A DNA stretch of 64,000 nucleotides from Vicia villosa (GCF_029867415.1 NC_081180.1:28358808-28422807), one strand, 5' to 3'; shown: positions 1 through 11,542, numbered from the stretch's first letter. The notes: generated by a model from the letters alone, not told the origin. A program made the numbers and translations.

Positions 1-1354
1 AATCTCCTTGAAGATTGCTCTAAACACTTGAGTATTCTAGGATGAGAGAGTCATCATTACTAGAAAAGCAAGGTACACGAGTGAAGAGCCTCGTGTGAAA
101 CAACATCTAGCATAATAAATGCATTTAATGCGCCTATTCTTAACATCAATGATGTCCCATCAAAACTCTTTGTTTGCCTCAAACAATAGTCGATCTAAGA
201 GTGTACCAGCACAATATTTGTCTTGCAAAGCTACGGCAAGGGCTTGGGTGTAATGGTTATGGTCCGCCAAAAAACTCTAATATATAAAGCCCAATGACGA
301 ATGTTGAAGATACATATGCACAAAGTAAGTGAACCCGCACTATCAATGTGGGTAGGTAATTTTGAACTCATATGCATCATATATCGTCCATCAATTAGAC
401 GATCCATAACACAACGCGTTGCGTCCTACGTGGGTAGTTTTAACCATACCAGCTATATATAAGAGAGGAAGTGTGTCGTTTTAAGATACTTTAAATCCAT
501 CTCCACTAAACATCACTTTTCATACTTTTATTGACTTAGATGTTGGAGTACTAACCTTCCAGTCATACGCCATCGTATTAGAAGTTCAATGTCCCATTTC
601 TTAAATCAGCTTCATTGAAATAGAAAAAGTAATACTTTTTGCATAATAACTAGTACTACTGTAATAATATTTGATGGTGAGTGGGAGTATAAACGGCAAA
701 CTGTGTATATTGGAATCACGTGGGATAAGAAGTCAGAGTTAGTGCATTATGCCACCACCATATTTATAACTATTTCCTTCCTTTTTTTCTTTTTCAAGAT
801 TCCCCATAAACACTTGGCATAAGAATATATATTGGCATGTAGTAGTTATAATTAGTCAATAGTTTCAGTCACACAATCAATGCACCTGTAAAATATTAAT
901 CTGATTTATGACAAGTATGCTTGATAATCCGATACATATTCTTGAAGAGAAAATTCATTTTCCGTGATATATAGCTAGATTTAGCATTACCAAGTACTGA
1001 TGAATTTTATCATTAACCCGTCAAATCTCAAGTAAGTTCTTTGATTTTGGTATGGGGAAGGGAATTGAGCTTTCTCGTATCCATTGATGTTGATTAAAGA
1101 ATGGATTCAGGACCCCGCAAATAGGCAACTTTATGATGTTTGATGAGGTGCACCGTATTGGAACGATCGGTACGGAAGAATCAGAAAAGGGAATGCGGCG
1201 AAGTAGTTAAGTCAAAAAGAAGAATGAAACACTGGGTGTGGGTGGGACTTGGAATTAAGTTGATCCTAATATTCTTAAGAAATCTATCATATAAGAAAGT
1301 TTGATGCTCTGCCAATTACTTCTTTGTCCTTTTACCAAATACTCAACAATAAGA
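1..1354. other. Region without a recognisable gene
   Basis: No supported gene is visible. A short open stretch on the minus strand (about 163-275) reads as protein-like sequence, but it ends at a stop and has no family I recognise, so it may be a worn exon. A TATA-like TATATATAAG lies near 452-461 on the plus strand with no convincing coding sequence after it. Confidence 0.4.
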
Positions 1355-1370
1355 CTATCCACGTGGATAG
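1355..1370. promoter_or_regulatory. Perfect 16-bp palindrome centred on a G-box
   Basis: CTATCCACGTGGATAG is a perfect inverted repeat with the plant bZIP/bHLH G-box core CACGTG in its middle. A pyrimidine-rich stretch resembling a plant 5' leader follows at 1390-1560. Binding by such factors is inferred from the motif only. Confidence 0.4.
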
Positions 1371-1480
1371 CCTCTTATTTCTTTACCGAAACTAAAATGC
1401 TTCTATCTCCCTGATTTCTCAACTTTTCATCTGCTTTTTCCCAACACCTTTTCATCTGCTTTTTTCCAACACCTTTTCCT

Positions 1481-1700
1481 CCATCCTTTCCCATCACCGT
1501 CTGCATTCTTTCCTTCCAGCCTTTCCCATCACTTCTTGGAAGTCTGACTTTTTTCCTTTGCTTGCAAACATGGGTTTGCTTAAATCGATACAAACCCTTT
1601 CTCTCTTCAATATAGTTCATCCTAAAACTATTCCAACTTTCAGTTCTTGCACAGACACTCTCATCCTTTCCCATCACCGTCTGCATTCTCTCCTTCCTCA
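1481..1700. repeat. Direct repeat of about 35 bp, copies 180 bp apart
   Basis: The block containing CATCCTTTCCCATCACCGTC occurs at about 1482 and again at 1662, nearly identical, with a different sequence between. Short overlapping open frames run through it on both strands, but no family is recognisable, so I do not call a gene. Confidence 0.7.
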
Positions 1701-2663
1701 TGGCAAGATCGTTCGGGCGAAGAAGTTGGTTGCGGTGTGTCAAACTCTGGGTTGAAGCAATTGTCGGAGGTCGATGAGTTCTTAAGCTATCGTCCATCGT
1801 TTGGGTTCTCAATAATCAACATCTGCTGATTCAATGATAGGTTTGATAGCTCTGCTATTCTAAGTTTAGGGTTTTATTTCTTTTAGGTATTTTTGTTTGA
1901 TCTCATTTTTTCTTTCGTTTTTAAGTTTCTCTTTTTTTCTTCTAATTTTGATAATATTTAATCTCATTTTGTTGCAGGAAAAAGTATAAATTCTTTTTGT
2001 AGATTTGAATGTTCAATCACTTGACTCAGAACATATTATTTTATCAGAATGAATGGTATGTTTAGGAATTCGTAATAATAAATTGATTCAATTTATGTAG
2101 GTTTCGAGTTCTATATCCGACTTTGAAAATATTGAAGGAATTGGGTCATGAAGCATAAGTGGTCATAAAGTTTTGATTGTTGCTCAAACCGCTGTTGTAT
2201 AAGAAGTATTTCGTTGATAAAGTTTTGATTTTTCTATGTTTTGGAGACACCCTTTTGTTTGTTTTAGATGGATGTATTCAAATTTTTTAGAGTTCAAATT
2301 TTGTATCCATCTATTTTTATTATTGTTTTCGATCTTCTCCTTCAGATGGTTCAGCCGTCGGAAAACGTTGGTTGTCGGGTCTTAGAGGTACATATCCATG
2401 CCACACACATTTATTAGGATTTATTTAAGTTGGAAAAGTTTGACAACATTATTTGGCTTTGTGTATTTAGGAGAGACCAATAACAAATCTCTTGAGGCTA
2501 TGGTGAACAATGAACTTCACAATAAAATGCCACAATTCAAGTGAATGAAAAGTTTCAAGCTCTAACATGCTTTTTTTTTCCTTTCAGTTGGTTTTTTCCA
2601 GCTACAGTTCTGTTTTGGTAATCATAGTTTTTTTCGTCTATATTGTTTTTGCCTTATTTTTCC

Positions 2664-3558
2664 TATTTATAGGTTTATGACATGTCGTCTGATTTTAAGT
2701 TAGACATTGCTACTGATCACAACTTTGAAAAGTCAGGGTTAGCAAAAATTATAGGTTCAAACATATCACTTGATGAAAAGGGTAAGGTAGTGCACACATC
2801 TTTAAATGGAATTTATGAGCAAGGAAAGCTGTGACCGAACAACGTAACAAATGCAGAGCGAAGAGCTTTGTATGATAGGTGTAAATGTGAAGTAAATCTT
2901 CTTTTCCATATTTTGTATTCATAAAAATCCTTTGTGTTTCAATGATATTACACCTCTGGAACAACTTAATGTATTTCCTCTTGCAGCATGATAATGCTGA
3001 AAAAAATTGTTTTATCAAGTTATAATTTCAATGCTGGAATATCACTGGTGTTTTATCAAGTAAGTTAGTTTCTACTGTTCTTTTAGCTTCATGAGAGCTC
3101 GAAATGATGGCAAAAGATTTTAGTCGGGCCATATGTGATGTTTATTAATCTGTTTACTTTTCAGAAACTTATCAGCACTCTAATTGTTGTTCTATTGGCT
3201 CTCTGTGGCAGAGTTTCAGTTGAAAAGCTCAACTGGAGGTTGGTTAGGGTTTGGTTGCCGGTGAATGTGATATTTATCGCCATGCTTGTCATATATAGGT
3301 AAGTGACATTCTTATATTATACTCATTGATTTGCTTTTTAATTTCACAAACCTGAGTTCATTTCATTGTTGGGTAGGACCATTTGATGGTAATGCAATGT
3401 TTATTGAACTTTTATTTGGTCTGAGGTATATCTCTGCACGTTCCCGTTTTGATACATGGTATTGAAGTTACGTTCTCCTCTTATGTGTACTTTATACAGA
3501 TTATCTCTGCTGGCAGTGAAGGTGTTACAGATCTCTGCTATGGTTTCATATGAATCTG
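2664..3558 (+). pseudogene. GDP-mannose transporter (GONST1-like) gene fragment
   Basis: Three collinear exon-like pieces match the GONST1 family of Golgi GDP-mannose transporters: 2988-3059 (contains SSYNFNAGISL and ends at a GTAAGT-like donor), 3184-3298 (contains WRLVRVWLPVNVIF) and 3500-3558 (contains IISA and GVTDL). They are separated by intron-like sequence with AG acceptors. A further open stretch at 2664-2833 may be the N-terminal exon, but I am less sure of it. The exon expected between the second and third pieces is missing, and stop codons interrupt the flanking reading frame (after GKL near 2832 and inside the third piece). A working transporter has about ten membrane segments and about 330 residues; this is a broken fragment. 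The family match is from memory of conserved motifs. Confidence 0.7.
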
Positions 3559-3589
3559 GTATGTAAATGAACTTTTTTTATTTGGCCTT

Positions 3590-4436
3590 ATATTGTACAA
3601 AGTTTATCGCCGCGTGAGAATGAGATTTCACCGTGATTCGCTGCTCCAGTAGCCACCACTATTAAAGCCAACGCGTCGCGAAGTCATAAACTGTACGTAT
3701 GTTCCGATACCGCGTGCTGAATCGACGCGATTGACGATGTAGTTTGAATTTCAATGCCTATTGTTCACTGATGAGTTTTTTGTTTTTGCTACCTATAGTG
3801 TCTTCACGTTTATTTTCATGTGGTTTTTATGACTTTTTCAGTTCTTCGATTTTGCAGTAAGATATATTATCCTTTTGTATTTTTATGTAGTTAATGATTC
3901 AAGAGAGTTCTTGCAGTAAGATATCTTAACAATTGGATCTCAGAACCAGAACAAAAGATAGAATTTGAATTGCAGGAAAGAATTTATTTATTTCCTCTAT
4001 ATGCATGCAAATATGATACTTGGTTTATTTTAAATAACAAGATGCTTACTTCTATGTGGTTCAGATGACCGGGCCAATGGGTTGCAAGATCAATTTAACA
4101 TGATCATGCTTTGGCAATAGTTTGCAAATGTTGTTGGTTTTCAGGTTACATCACAGCTTAATACACCAAACACCACCCTAGATATTATTGAAAATATAGG
4201 TTAGAAGGGCTGAAAAAAGTGTTTGGGAATGGTACAGAATTTAGAGCATGAAGCTAGCGCTCATATTCTTGCATTCACCTGAACATCTAATATTTTCAAA
4301 AGATATGGGTTTGTGTATGTCAAATATCATGTTTTGAAATGACGATTGGTGTGTGTTTTGGCGTCAAAGATTTGTAATCTTTGACACTCAATGTGTTTTA
4401 TTTTAATTTACATATGACAATTGTTATGTACTTTGA
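3590..4436. other. Spacer between captured gene fragments
   Basis: At 3605-3745 the sequence is clearly richer in GC and CpG than its surroundings and may be another captured exon, but no reading frame was recognised. The stretch 4040-4240 has an open frame broken by one stop, also unrecognised. Confidence 0.35.
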
Positions 4437-4780
4437 CAAGGAAGGGGACTGCCATTGGCAAAAGATTATGAATCTGTCATTGAGACTTTTCAAAAAGCAC
4501 TTACAGAGCACTGCAACCCAGACACCCTAAAGAAAATTAATGAAGCTGAAAATTAGCCTAAGAAAGAATTAGAACAACAAGAATACTTTGATCTAAATTT
4601 TGCTGACGAGGAGCGAAAAAAGGTACTATCTCTTAGTCTGATCTTCCAGGCTCTTCATTTCTTGCAAACATTCTTTTCTGAACTTCTATCCCTTATTATC
4701 ATTTTGACTTTATCTTATTTGTAGACTTTGTTATCATTCACATGCAGGGAATGGATTCTTTAAGCAACATAATTTTTAAA
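4437..4780 (+). pseudogene. HOP/STI1 (Hsp70-Hsp90 organising protein) exon fragments
   Basis: The frame at 4461-4622 reads KDYESVIETFQKALTEH, then NPDTLKK, then KKELEQQEYFD and ADEER. This is the segment just before the central TPR domain (TPR2A) of plant HOP/STI1, a co-chaperone linking Hsp70 to Hsp90. A TAG stop replaces a lysine codon near 4555. The upstream RKGTA piece is joined by a small deletion that changes frame. After a GT donor (4623) an intron of about 125 bp ends at AG before GGAATGG (about 4748), and the frame resumes with FFKQH, as in the normal next exon, before hitting a stop. The two correctly spaced exons with an intron between show capture of genomic DNA. It cannot encode a functional co-chaperone. 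Confidence 0.8.
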
Positions 4781-5994
4781 TTATTTTATAATTTTTTCAT
4801 GTTAGTGACTCTGCTGCTGCCTCGGATAAGACCATCAATATAGGTTGCTTGTGCATGTTAGTGTCAAGAGGGTGACTGTTTACACCTGCACGGTCGATTC
4901 ATTCGATATAGTGTCAAACATGTCCCATGTTCTTTTCGGTAGATTGTATGTTTAAAATTCAATTCTTTCCAACTTTGGATTTGTGGAAGTTAGATATATG
5001 GTTGGAACACATTGTTGTGTGGTACAGAATACGTAAGGTGAGTGTAAAGCAGTGTCACCACTAACTAATAATAATCAAATTAAATGTTTATAATTCAGTG
5101 AGAACAATGTTATAGCCACAGTCACAACAGCTATGAAATGAAGTATTAACATTGATGCAAATATTGAAATTGAAATATAATTGGCAGCAAGAATTCATGT
5201 TCTGTACTAAACTGAAGTTATTGAGAGATTATAATTATTCAGTTAGCTCTTATTCTTTTTGTAATGTTACTGAAAATTTCTCTCTTGCAAAATGTAGTTC
5301 ATTTCACAGTTCTACTATATCTTATAATTTAATTGATGTTCTAGATTCTTCACATCTACTGCCATAGCACATATCTGATTATAGTGTTATTGGTTTAGAA
5401 AATAAGAATTGATTGAAAACAGAACTAATAATTTTAGGCTATTATAGTGTTTGTTAAAGTTTAGATTAGAGTTTAAATTTTTAGTCCAATGAAATCCTTT
5501 TATTTTTAGTCCAATGCTCTTGGTTTGTTAATGATCCACCCTCCTGGACTCACATCCTTTATGAACAGATTATATACTAACACCTTTGATTAATTAATCT
5601 ATGCTACAATGGATGTTAATTTGATATTTGAGAGTTAGAATGTTAAATTTAGTTTCAGTGTACTTTAATTGATTTTCTAGATTCATCACTTCTATTGCTA
5701 TAATGGATGTTAATATGAGTAGGGAAAATATTAAAATATTTCCAAACTATATTATCCATTCATAAATGAAAAAGTAAATTTATTAAATTAGTTGTTGTAT
5801 TTAACCACTTAATATTACATTAATCTATGTTTTTATCTAAATTATATCAAATAAATTTTTATATATATGAAAAATACCAGGTTCATCAATTTAGTCTCTA
5901 TTTAATTTTTAAGTGTCAAATTAATCATTATCAATTTGTCTAAAATTAATCAAAATAAATATTTACATATATCTTTTATGTCAAAATCATGATT

Positions 5995-6118
5995 TTCTTT
6001 ACATTTAATTATTATTTTTTTACGGGTACCAGACTATTTTTTATACATTTAATTATTACTTTTTTACGGATATCAGACTTTTTTTATATATTAATTATTA
6101 TTTTTTTATGGGTACCAA
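5995..6118. repeat. Three imperfect tandem repeats before the Helitron end
   Basis: A unit of about 40-48 bp containing ATTTAATTATTA, a T-run, then ACGGGTACCAGAC is repeated three times with variation. It lies just upstream of the terminal hairpin. Hydrophobic short open frames across it are a by-product of the repeats. Confidence 0.6.
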
Positions 6119-6172
6119 ATATTTTTCTTTTAAAAAATATACGTCTAAAACAAATGCGCGTCCCAAACGAGA

Positions 6173-6202
6173 ACCCGTGCAAATGCACGGGTTTGTTACT
6201 AG
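6173..6202 (+). mobile_element. Helitron 3' terminus (hairpin plus CTAG)
   Basis: ACCCGTGC, loop AAAT, GCACGGGT form a perfect stem. Six bases later comes CTAG followed by T. This is the canonical plant Helitron 3' end. Confidence 0.8.
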
Positions 6203-6476
6203 TTATAAGAAAGAACCCATCCATTCATCCACTCGTGCTGGTGCTGCAAGATTCCTATTCATTTTGCTTCTCACCTCTATGCCTGCCAATTGTTTCTTTC
6301 TAATTCACTCAGTGCAAGACTGACTATCCTAAATTCTCAAAATTTAAGGCAGTTAAACCATAACTAAAATATAGTATTTCACAATTTTATCTATAATAAA
6401 ATAGAGTTTTTAATTAATTTATCACACTTAAATCATAATTAATCTATATAAAGTCTCTAAAAACTGAATATCAAAG

Positions 6477-6592
<116 letters not shown>

Positions 6593-6942
6593 TTTATAAA
6601 AAGATATTCAAAATTATATGTCATTAAGATTTTATGTTAATTTAATAAATTAACATCAAATATATATAAAGTTACATTTAATTCATTAAAATTAAATTGA
6701 TATTCAAAATTATGAATCTATTAATAATAATAATTTTATTTTCATATGTTCTAATTAATATAATTTAATTATGAATTCCATCAAAAGATAATTTAATTAT
6801 GAGTTTTTAATAATATATTAAATTGCTTTCTATTATATTTTAATTTTTAATAATATATTAAATTTCTTTATTTTATATTTTAAAAAAATGTTTGATAAGA
6901 ATAAATTAGTAACTTATTTTTTATCTCATTCTATAAGTTTTT

Positions 6943-7006
6943 AACTCAATTTTTATTGAGGATAGATTGTTCAAAAAAAAAAAAACTCAATTTTTATTGA
7001 GGATAG
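6943..7006. repeat. Direct repeat of about 23 bp with internal hairpin
   Basis: AACTCAATTTTTATTGAGGA occurs twice (6943 and 6984), separated by an A-run. Each copy can fold through CTCAAT and ATTGAG. It looks like a local duplication. Confidence 0.75.
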
Positions 7007-7484
7007 AGAAATGAACTTGAAAAATAAGATATGATAAGTTTTTAAATTAAATTAAATTATTTTATATAATATTAAATTGAGACGTGATATAATTATTCTA
7101 TCTTTACCACTAATTAAACCGACTTTAAGACTGAACACTAGTATAGCTAATAGGTGATCACTTTTTGAAATCAATATTCTTTTTCTTTTCTTTTTTTGTA
7201 CAATTTTGAATCAATATTCTACTAACCATTTTTCATGGTTCAATTAAACCATAGTTCATATATGTATATACAACAAATAAGCCAACAATGCAAGCATTGT
7301 ATAATATATTCCAAACTCCATTATTAAAATACTTAACTTAGCTTATATCAGTGTTAAGTATTTCGATCGGCTGTTGTAGTTGTTGTAACTTGAAACAGTA
7401 CATTACATTACATTGATCTTAAATATATATTGTTTAATATTAATTGTACTGTATAATAGTATAAGAACCAGTAATGATATTGGT

Positions 7485-7634
7485 ACACTAAAAAGTGACA
7501 TTACACCGTATATTGATACGGTTTGGTTTTTTTAATTATATTTAATAATTATATTTTTTACTTTTTCAATGAAATAATACAAATCTGTGCTGTATATTAC
7601 TTGGTGTAAGTTATGGTGTAAAGATTTTAGTGTA
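7485..7634. mobile_element. Candidate MITE of about 150 bp
   Basis: TACACTAAAA at the left and TTTTAGTGTA at the right form a perfect 10-bp inverted pair, with further ACACC / GGTGT inverted matches inside. The interior is AT-rich and non-coding. No clear target duplication was found, so the class is open. Confidence 0.4.
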
Positions 7635-7907
7635 AGCATAGCACCCCTCTATAAGAACTGTCAACTAGTATAATTAAAAAAAAAAGGATAATATATTATA
7701 TTTATGTATAGCAACCGCTAGTAAGTAGTATACAAGTAAACCTTTTACTACCAATGACATGACCCTTTCGAAAGGGGAGTGGAGTGAAACCAAAAATAAG
7801 AAAAAAATATGTGGGAATGCCAAATAATATTGTAATGTCAGTGGTGTGGTTTCATCTATATAATAATATATATTTTTGATTCTTCTCTTGCTGGCTCGAC
7901 CCTACCT

Positions 7908-8915
7908 CTAATGGGTTACCCCTGCCACACTCGCAATTTTTGCAGGCACAATAACACCACCATTACCACCACCACCATTACCACCACTTGTGACACGTGA
8001 ACAATCCTCGTATAGAAACTTATGAACAATCCTAAGACTCTTCGCCAACACACGATCCTCCCAATTATCTTCCTTAAGAACAACCTCCGTAGCATCAAGA
8101 CGGTGCATGTTCCTCTTCCACATACCATAAAGCCTATGAATCTTCTTCACTTGTTTACTCGCAAGCATACAGTTATTCACTTTAAGAGCATCAATAGCGA
8201 CTTCTAGAAGCTTCTTCATAGTTCTTCCATCTGTTACACCTTCTGACTCCGCTCTAAAAAACTCGTCAAACTCAGGTACTCCAATGGCTCTTCGTATCCC
8301 TCTTGTATAATCATAATCAAAATCTTTTTGGTTGAAAAACTCACGAACTTCATTAACTTGACCCGCTTCAATCATGCGATCCACGCGTGCCGATAAAGAC
8401 GAATGAAGCACCGGAATAGAAACATCCACCCAGAGAAAACAACACTCGTACTTCATACGAAACTCATGGTGGTGATTAACCAAGCCTTCAATGAACGAAT
8501 TCGACCCACCTGCTATAATAGGTAACCCGTCTCTCCCCAGAATAGAACCAATAGCGAGAGTCGCGTCTTCGCAAAACTCGTCCATTGCGTAACTCGAATC
8601 AGGATCAATAGTTCCAAGTAAATGATGTGGCACCCCACGACACTCTTCCTCGGTGACTTTGTTTGTTGTGATGTCAAGTCCTTTGTACACTTGCATTTTG
8701 TCGGAGTTGATAATCTCTGCCGGTGGAAAATGGTTTGCTAAGTCTATAGCCAACTTGGATTTCCCGGTTCCGGTAGCACCCATGACAACGACAACTTTCT
8801 CTTTACGATGTTGTTGAAACCTTAAATTATCATTATCCATTAGTGGCGGTTGGAATCTCACCATAGGCTTGCAAGCAGAAGAAACAGCAGCAGACACCGA
8901 AAATATATTCATCAT
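7908..8915 (-). CDS. IPT: Adenylate isopentenyltransferase (cytokinin synthase), IPT3/IPT5-like
   Basis: A 335-residue single-exon gene, the usual form and length for plant IPTs. The enzyme transfers the prenyl group of DMAPP to ATP/ADP, the first and rate-limiting step of isoprenoid cytokinin synthesis. The P-loop GATGTGKS is at residues 46-53, followed by NSDKMQVYKGLDITTNK (70-86), PHHLLG (96-101) and GGSNSFIEGL (136-145), all IPT hallmarks. The 40 residues before the P-loop are Ser/Ala-rich and could be a plastid transit peptide. The C-terminus carries a glycine-rich run (about 311-321) and ends GVTH, so it has no CaaX farnesylation box of the kind known for Arabidopsis IPT3. Two Met codons open the frame; the first is chosen. 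The frame has no lesion. It is the only intact host gene in the window, lying between a Helitron and a LINE. Confidence 0.93.
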   Translation of the reverse strand: MMNIFSVSAAVSSACKPMVRFQPPLMDNDNLRFQQHRKEKVVVVMGATGTGKSKLAIDLANHFPPAEIINSDKMQVYKGLDITTNKVTEEECRGVPHHLLGTIDPDSSYAMDEFCEDATLAIGSILGRDGLPIIAGGSNSFIEGLVNHHHEFRMKYECCFLWVDVSIPVLHSSLSARVDRMIEAGQVNEVREFFNQKDFDYDYTRGIRRAIGVPEFDEFFRAESEGVTDGRTMKKLLEVAIDALKVNNCMLASKQVKKIHRLYGMWKRNMHRLDATEVVLKEDNWEDRVLAKSLRIVHKFLYEDCSRVTSGGNGGGGNGGVIVPAKIASVAGVTH

Positions 8916-8951
8916 TTTTTTTTCTGCTTTTCAAGTTGATCAAACTATAAC

Positions 8952-9364
8952 CTGCAAACAAAGTTGACCCAACATTTTTTAATTTAGAACCAGCTCATAT
9001 GTTATATTAAATCCAACAACAAAATAGAATCTAACAAGAGGTGTTTGAATTTGAAGAGAATAATGGATCCAAAAATTAAATAACATTTATATATGAATGT
9101 TATTTAATCTATGTTTTCTGCAAGCAAAGCAATGCCATGTATGTGGTATGAGAAACAAGACATAATATATTAAGTGAGTATTAGAGTAGAGACAAGACAA
9201 CTAATACAAAACATGCATGTTTTCTTCTTGTAACCTGTAATTAACGTTTTTATCCGTGTAAAGCAAAAGCAATCTGACAAGAAATTAAATTAATTAATTT
9301 TACAAGTAATTTAAATATATTTTATATTTATATTCTGGGTCGCATAATTCCAGGAATACCGTAC
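8952..9364 (-). other. Predicted 5' UTR intron of the IPT gene
   Basis: On the minus strand AAG/GTACGG at 9364 is a good donor and TTTGTTTGCAG/G at 8952 is a good pyrimidine-rich acceptor, 36 bp before the start codon. The exon upstream, 9365 to about 9598, contains no ATG in any frame, as expected of a leader. This model is inferred from sequence; an unspliced leader is the alternative. Confidence 0.45.
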
Positions 9365-9597
9365 CTTAAATGTCAGAAACACGCGGGGAGTTGAAGAATG
9401 TTTGTGAAGTGTAGATAATATTTCTTGCACTCGTAAGAGTGAGATGGTTTAAGTGTTAAATATATATGTGATTATGAATTATGAGTTCAGTGGCTTGAAA
9501 AATATTGTGTTCACAAAGAAGAATGGGGAGAAAGAAAGGAAGAAAAGAAAATGCTGAGTAGTGATGGAATATTTATGTGAAAAGAGACGAAGGAATT

Positions 9598-9640
9598 GTG
9601 AGTAAGTGAAGTTATGTTAAGATACTTATATAGCAAGCAT
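9598..9640 (-). promoter_or_regulatory. Candidate IPT core promoter
   Basis: On the minus strand GCTATATAAG (about 9625-9634) is a good TATA box, which would place transcription start near 9598. A second TATA-like site (9086-9096) is closer to the start codon and would be used if there is no leader intron. Confidence 0.4.
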
Positions 9641-10079
9641 ACTTGTTATTTATAGTGGGGGAATTTCTAATCTCTATTGCCTTGGCCCACTAAATATATA
9701 TATATTTAACGGCCTGTGGTCTTGTTTATTCACTTCTCATTTAATCTTTATCAATTTGACTAAAAATAAAACTTCAATGAGGATTAATCAATTGTGTTAT
9801 ATGTTACATTGCTGGCTTAAAAATAATAATTTAACACTGCCGTTAATTTTATACGAATGCTACTTTTCTATGACTATATGACTCTATGTCATGATAACGA
9901 ATGTCCCCGAACATTATTTAAGATACTTAAATAAATAAATAAATTAAAAAATTAATTATTTTAAATTTTAATATATTAAATACTCGCATTAAATTTATTA
10001 TCACTTTAAGCGCTTAAAAAGTATTTTTCGGACACATGTTAGCATTTCTCTTACATCTTATTTTTAAAATTTGGTTTTT
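9641..10079. other. AT-rich intergenic DNA upstream of IPT
   Basis: No gene or element boundary was recognised. Confidence 0.5.
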
Positions 10080-11022
10080 CTTAAGAACAAATATTACCTA
10101 AAATAGAGAACACTCAGATGAAAGGCACCAAGGTACCAAAGCAATATGATGAACACACCAAAATAAATGAAAAGAAAGCACACAAAAACCAACACGTGAG
10201 AAATAATAATGAATAGAAAATTTTGAAATATCGAGAGAAAAGTATCAAGCCACCCAACATTACACATCAAGGGATAAGGTTAATCACACATGACCAAGAC
10301 AAAGCTTCACAACTTATGAGTTTTAGGGCAACGGGCCTATGACTACTATGAGACAAAAATACACCCCAAACTACTAATGGCTCAGCCACAAGATGTGATT
10401 CTTCCGCCACTCGTATTAGGAACAAGAGTATTTAGAAGACTTGGCATGATACCACTTCCAAGAAATGAAGATGCATTTATCGAACAACTCTTCCATGCCT
10501 ACCACTTTTTGTGAGAATAAAACATCATTCTGAGATTTCTGTAAAGACTAGATCACCACATGAAAAATCAACATCAAACTAGATTTACACTTATGACGAA
10601 CTCCTAACTCCCTAACAAAATCTAAAACCATAGACACTGACCTAGGTAGCCCAAAAACAGCCAAACCGCCCAAAAACTTATACCACAAACAAAATACCAC
10701 CTCACAAGTTAAAAATATATGACAAGTCCACTCATTCGCATCGGGAAAATGATGCAAGATGATTGAGTAGGAACAAGGATCACACTATACTTTAGTAAGT
10801 TCCCCATATTAGGGATTTTGTCATGAAAAATTTGCTGAGAGAAGACCACCATTTTAAGCAGAGCTAGGCTCTCCTAGATAAGAGCATGGAATGATTAGGA
10901 GGAGAAGTAGAGGAACTTGAGGGTACACTGGAAGAAAGTAGAATACATCAAAGCGATAAAATAAACACCATTCTCACTATGAGTCTAATACCAGAGATTA
11001 ATCTTTAGGGACAGAGACGTAC
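10080..11022 (-). pseudogene. LINE reverse-transcriptase ORF, 3' part (zf-RVT region) and 3' UTR
   Basis: This is the 3' segment of a decayed non-LTR retrotransposon that continues, split by later insertions, at 15350-15393, 16536-16864 and 19482-19745. Minus-strand frames around 10430-10760 read like the zinc-binding zf-RVT tail of plant LINE ORF2: ANEWTCHIFLTCEV, then LWYKFLGGLAVFGLP, then a W-rich end (SWKWYH). The first cysteine pair of the finger is lost, and several stops and frame changes occur. From about 10380 down to 10080 the sequence looks like 3' UTR ending in an A-rich patch. Confidence 0.75.
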
Positions 11023-11542
11023 TGTAATACGGTGGAGAACTGACTTTTAGAAATGTTGCGGATAACAAGAGTCGCCACCAACTTTTATTTTATCCAATTG
11101 GAAAGGCTAAAAGAACAGGAAAGACCTTTGAAAGATTTTGAGTTCGGGGGGTAGGTTATACAAAGGGAAGGTGTAAGCACCCTTTGTATCCATGGTTATC
11201 CATGGGCTCTTAATTGCTTAGCTCACTTTTTAATGTTTGAATTGTTTGAAAGTAAGTGTAGTGTGTGAATTGGAAAATTTTGAATAAGGACTTTAGCTTG
11301 TATATAAGCGTAGCCTTTTCGAATTGATTTGAAAAAGAGGTGTGAAAAGTAATTTGAAAGTTTGAATTTGAAAAGAGCAAGCATTTAAGAGCACCTACCC
11401 TAAGTTTAAATTTTTCTGTTCTTTAAGACTTTTGTTTGAAAGGGCTATCCATACCATAAAGAGGGCAGGTAGTCCTTTCATTGGATTTGAAAAGGGTCAT
11501 CGGAATTATCGTTCGCCATAAGACTTTCCCTACCATAAAGAG

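Larger units (their letters stand above)
2664..6202 (+). mobile_element. Helitron-like element carrying host gene fragments
   Basis: The right end has a Helitron 3' terminus: a perfect 8-bp-stem hairpin (6173-6192), a 6-nt spacer and CTAG (6199-6202) followed by T, as expected for insertion between A and T. Inside are sense-strand, intron-bearing pieces of a nucleotide-sugar transporter gene and of HOP/STI1. No Rep/helicase gene is visible, so the element would be non-autonomous. The left end could not be found; the start given is only the leftmost captured exon, and the element may begin near 1370. Tandem repeats precede the hairpin. Retained introns point to DNA-level capture, not retroposition. 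Confidence 0.6.

Noticed and set aside
5989..6323. Membrane-protein-like ORFs near the Helitron end
   Set aside because: They arise from T-rich tandem repeats that run into the terminal hairpin.
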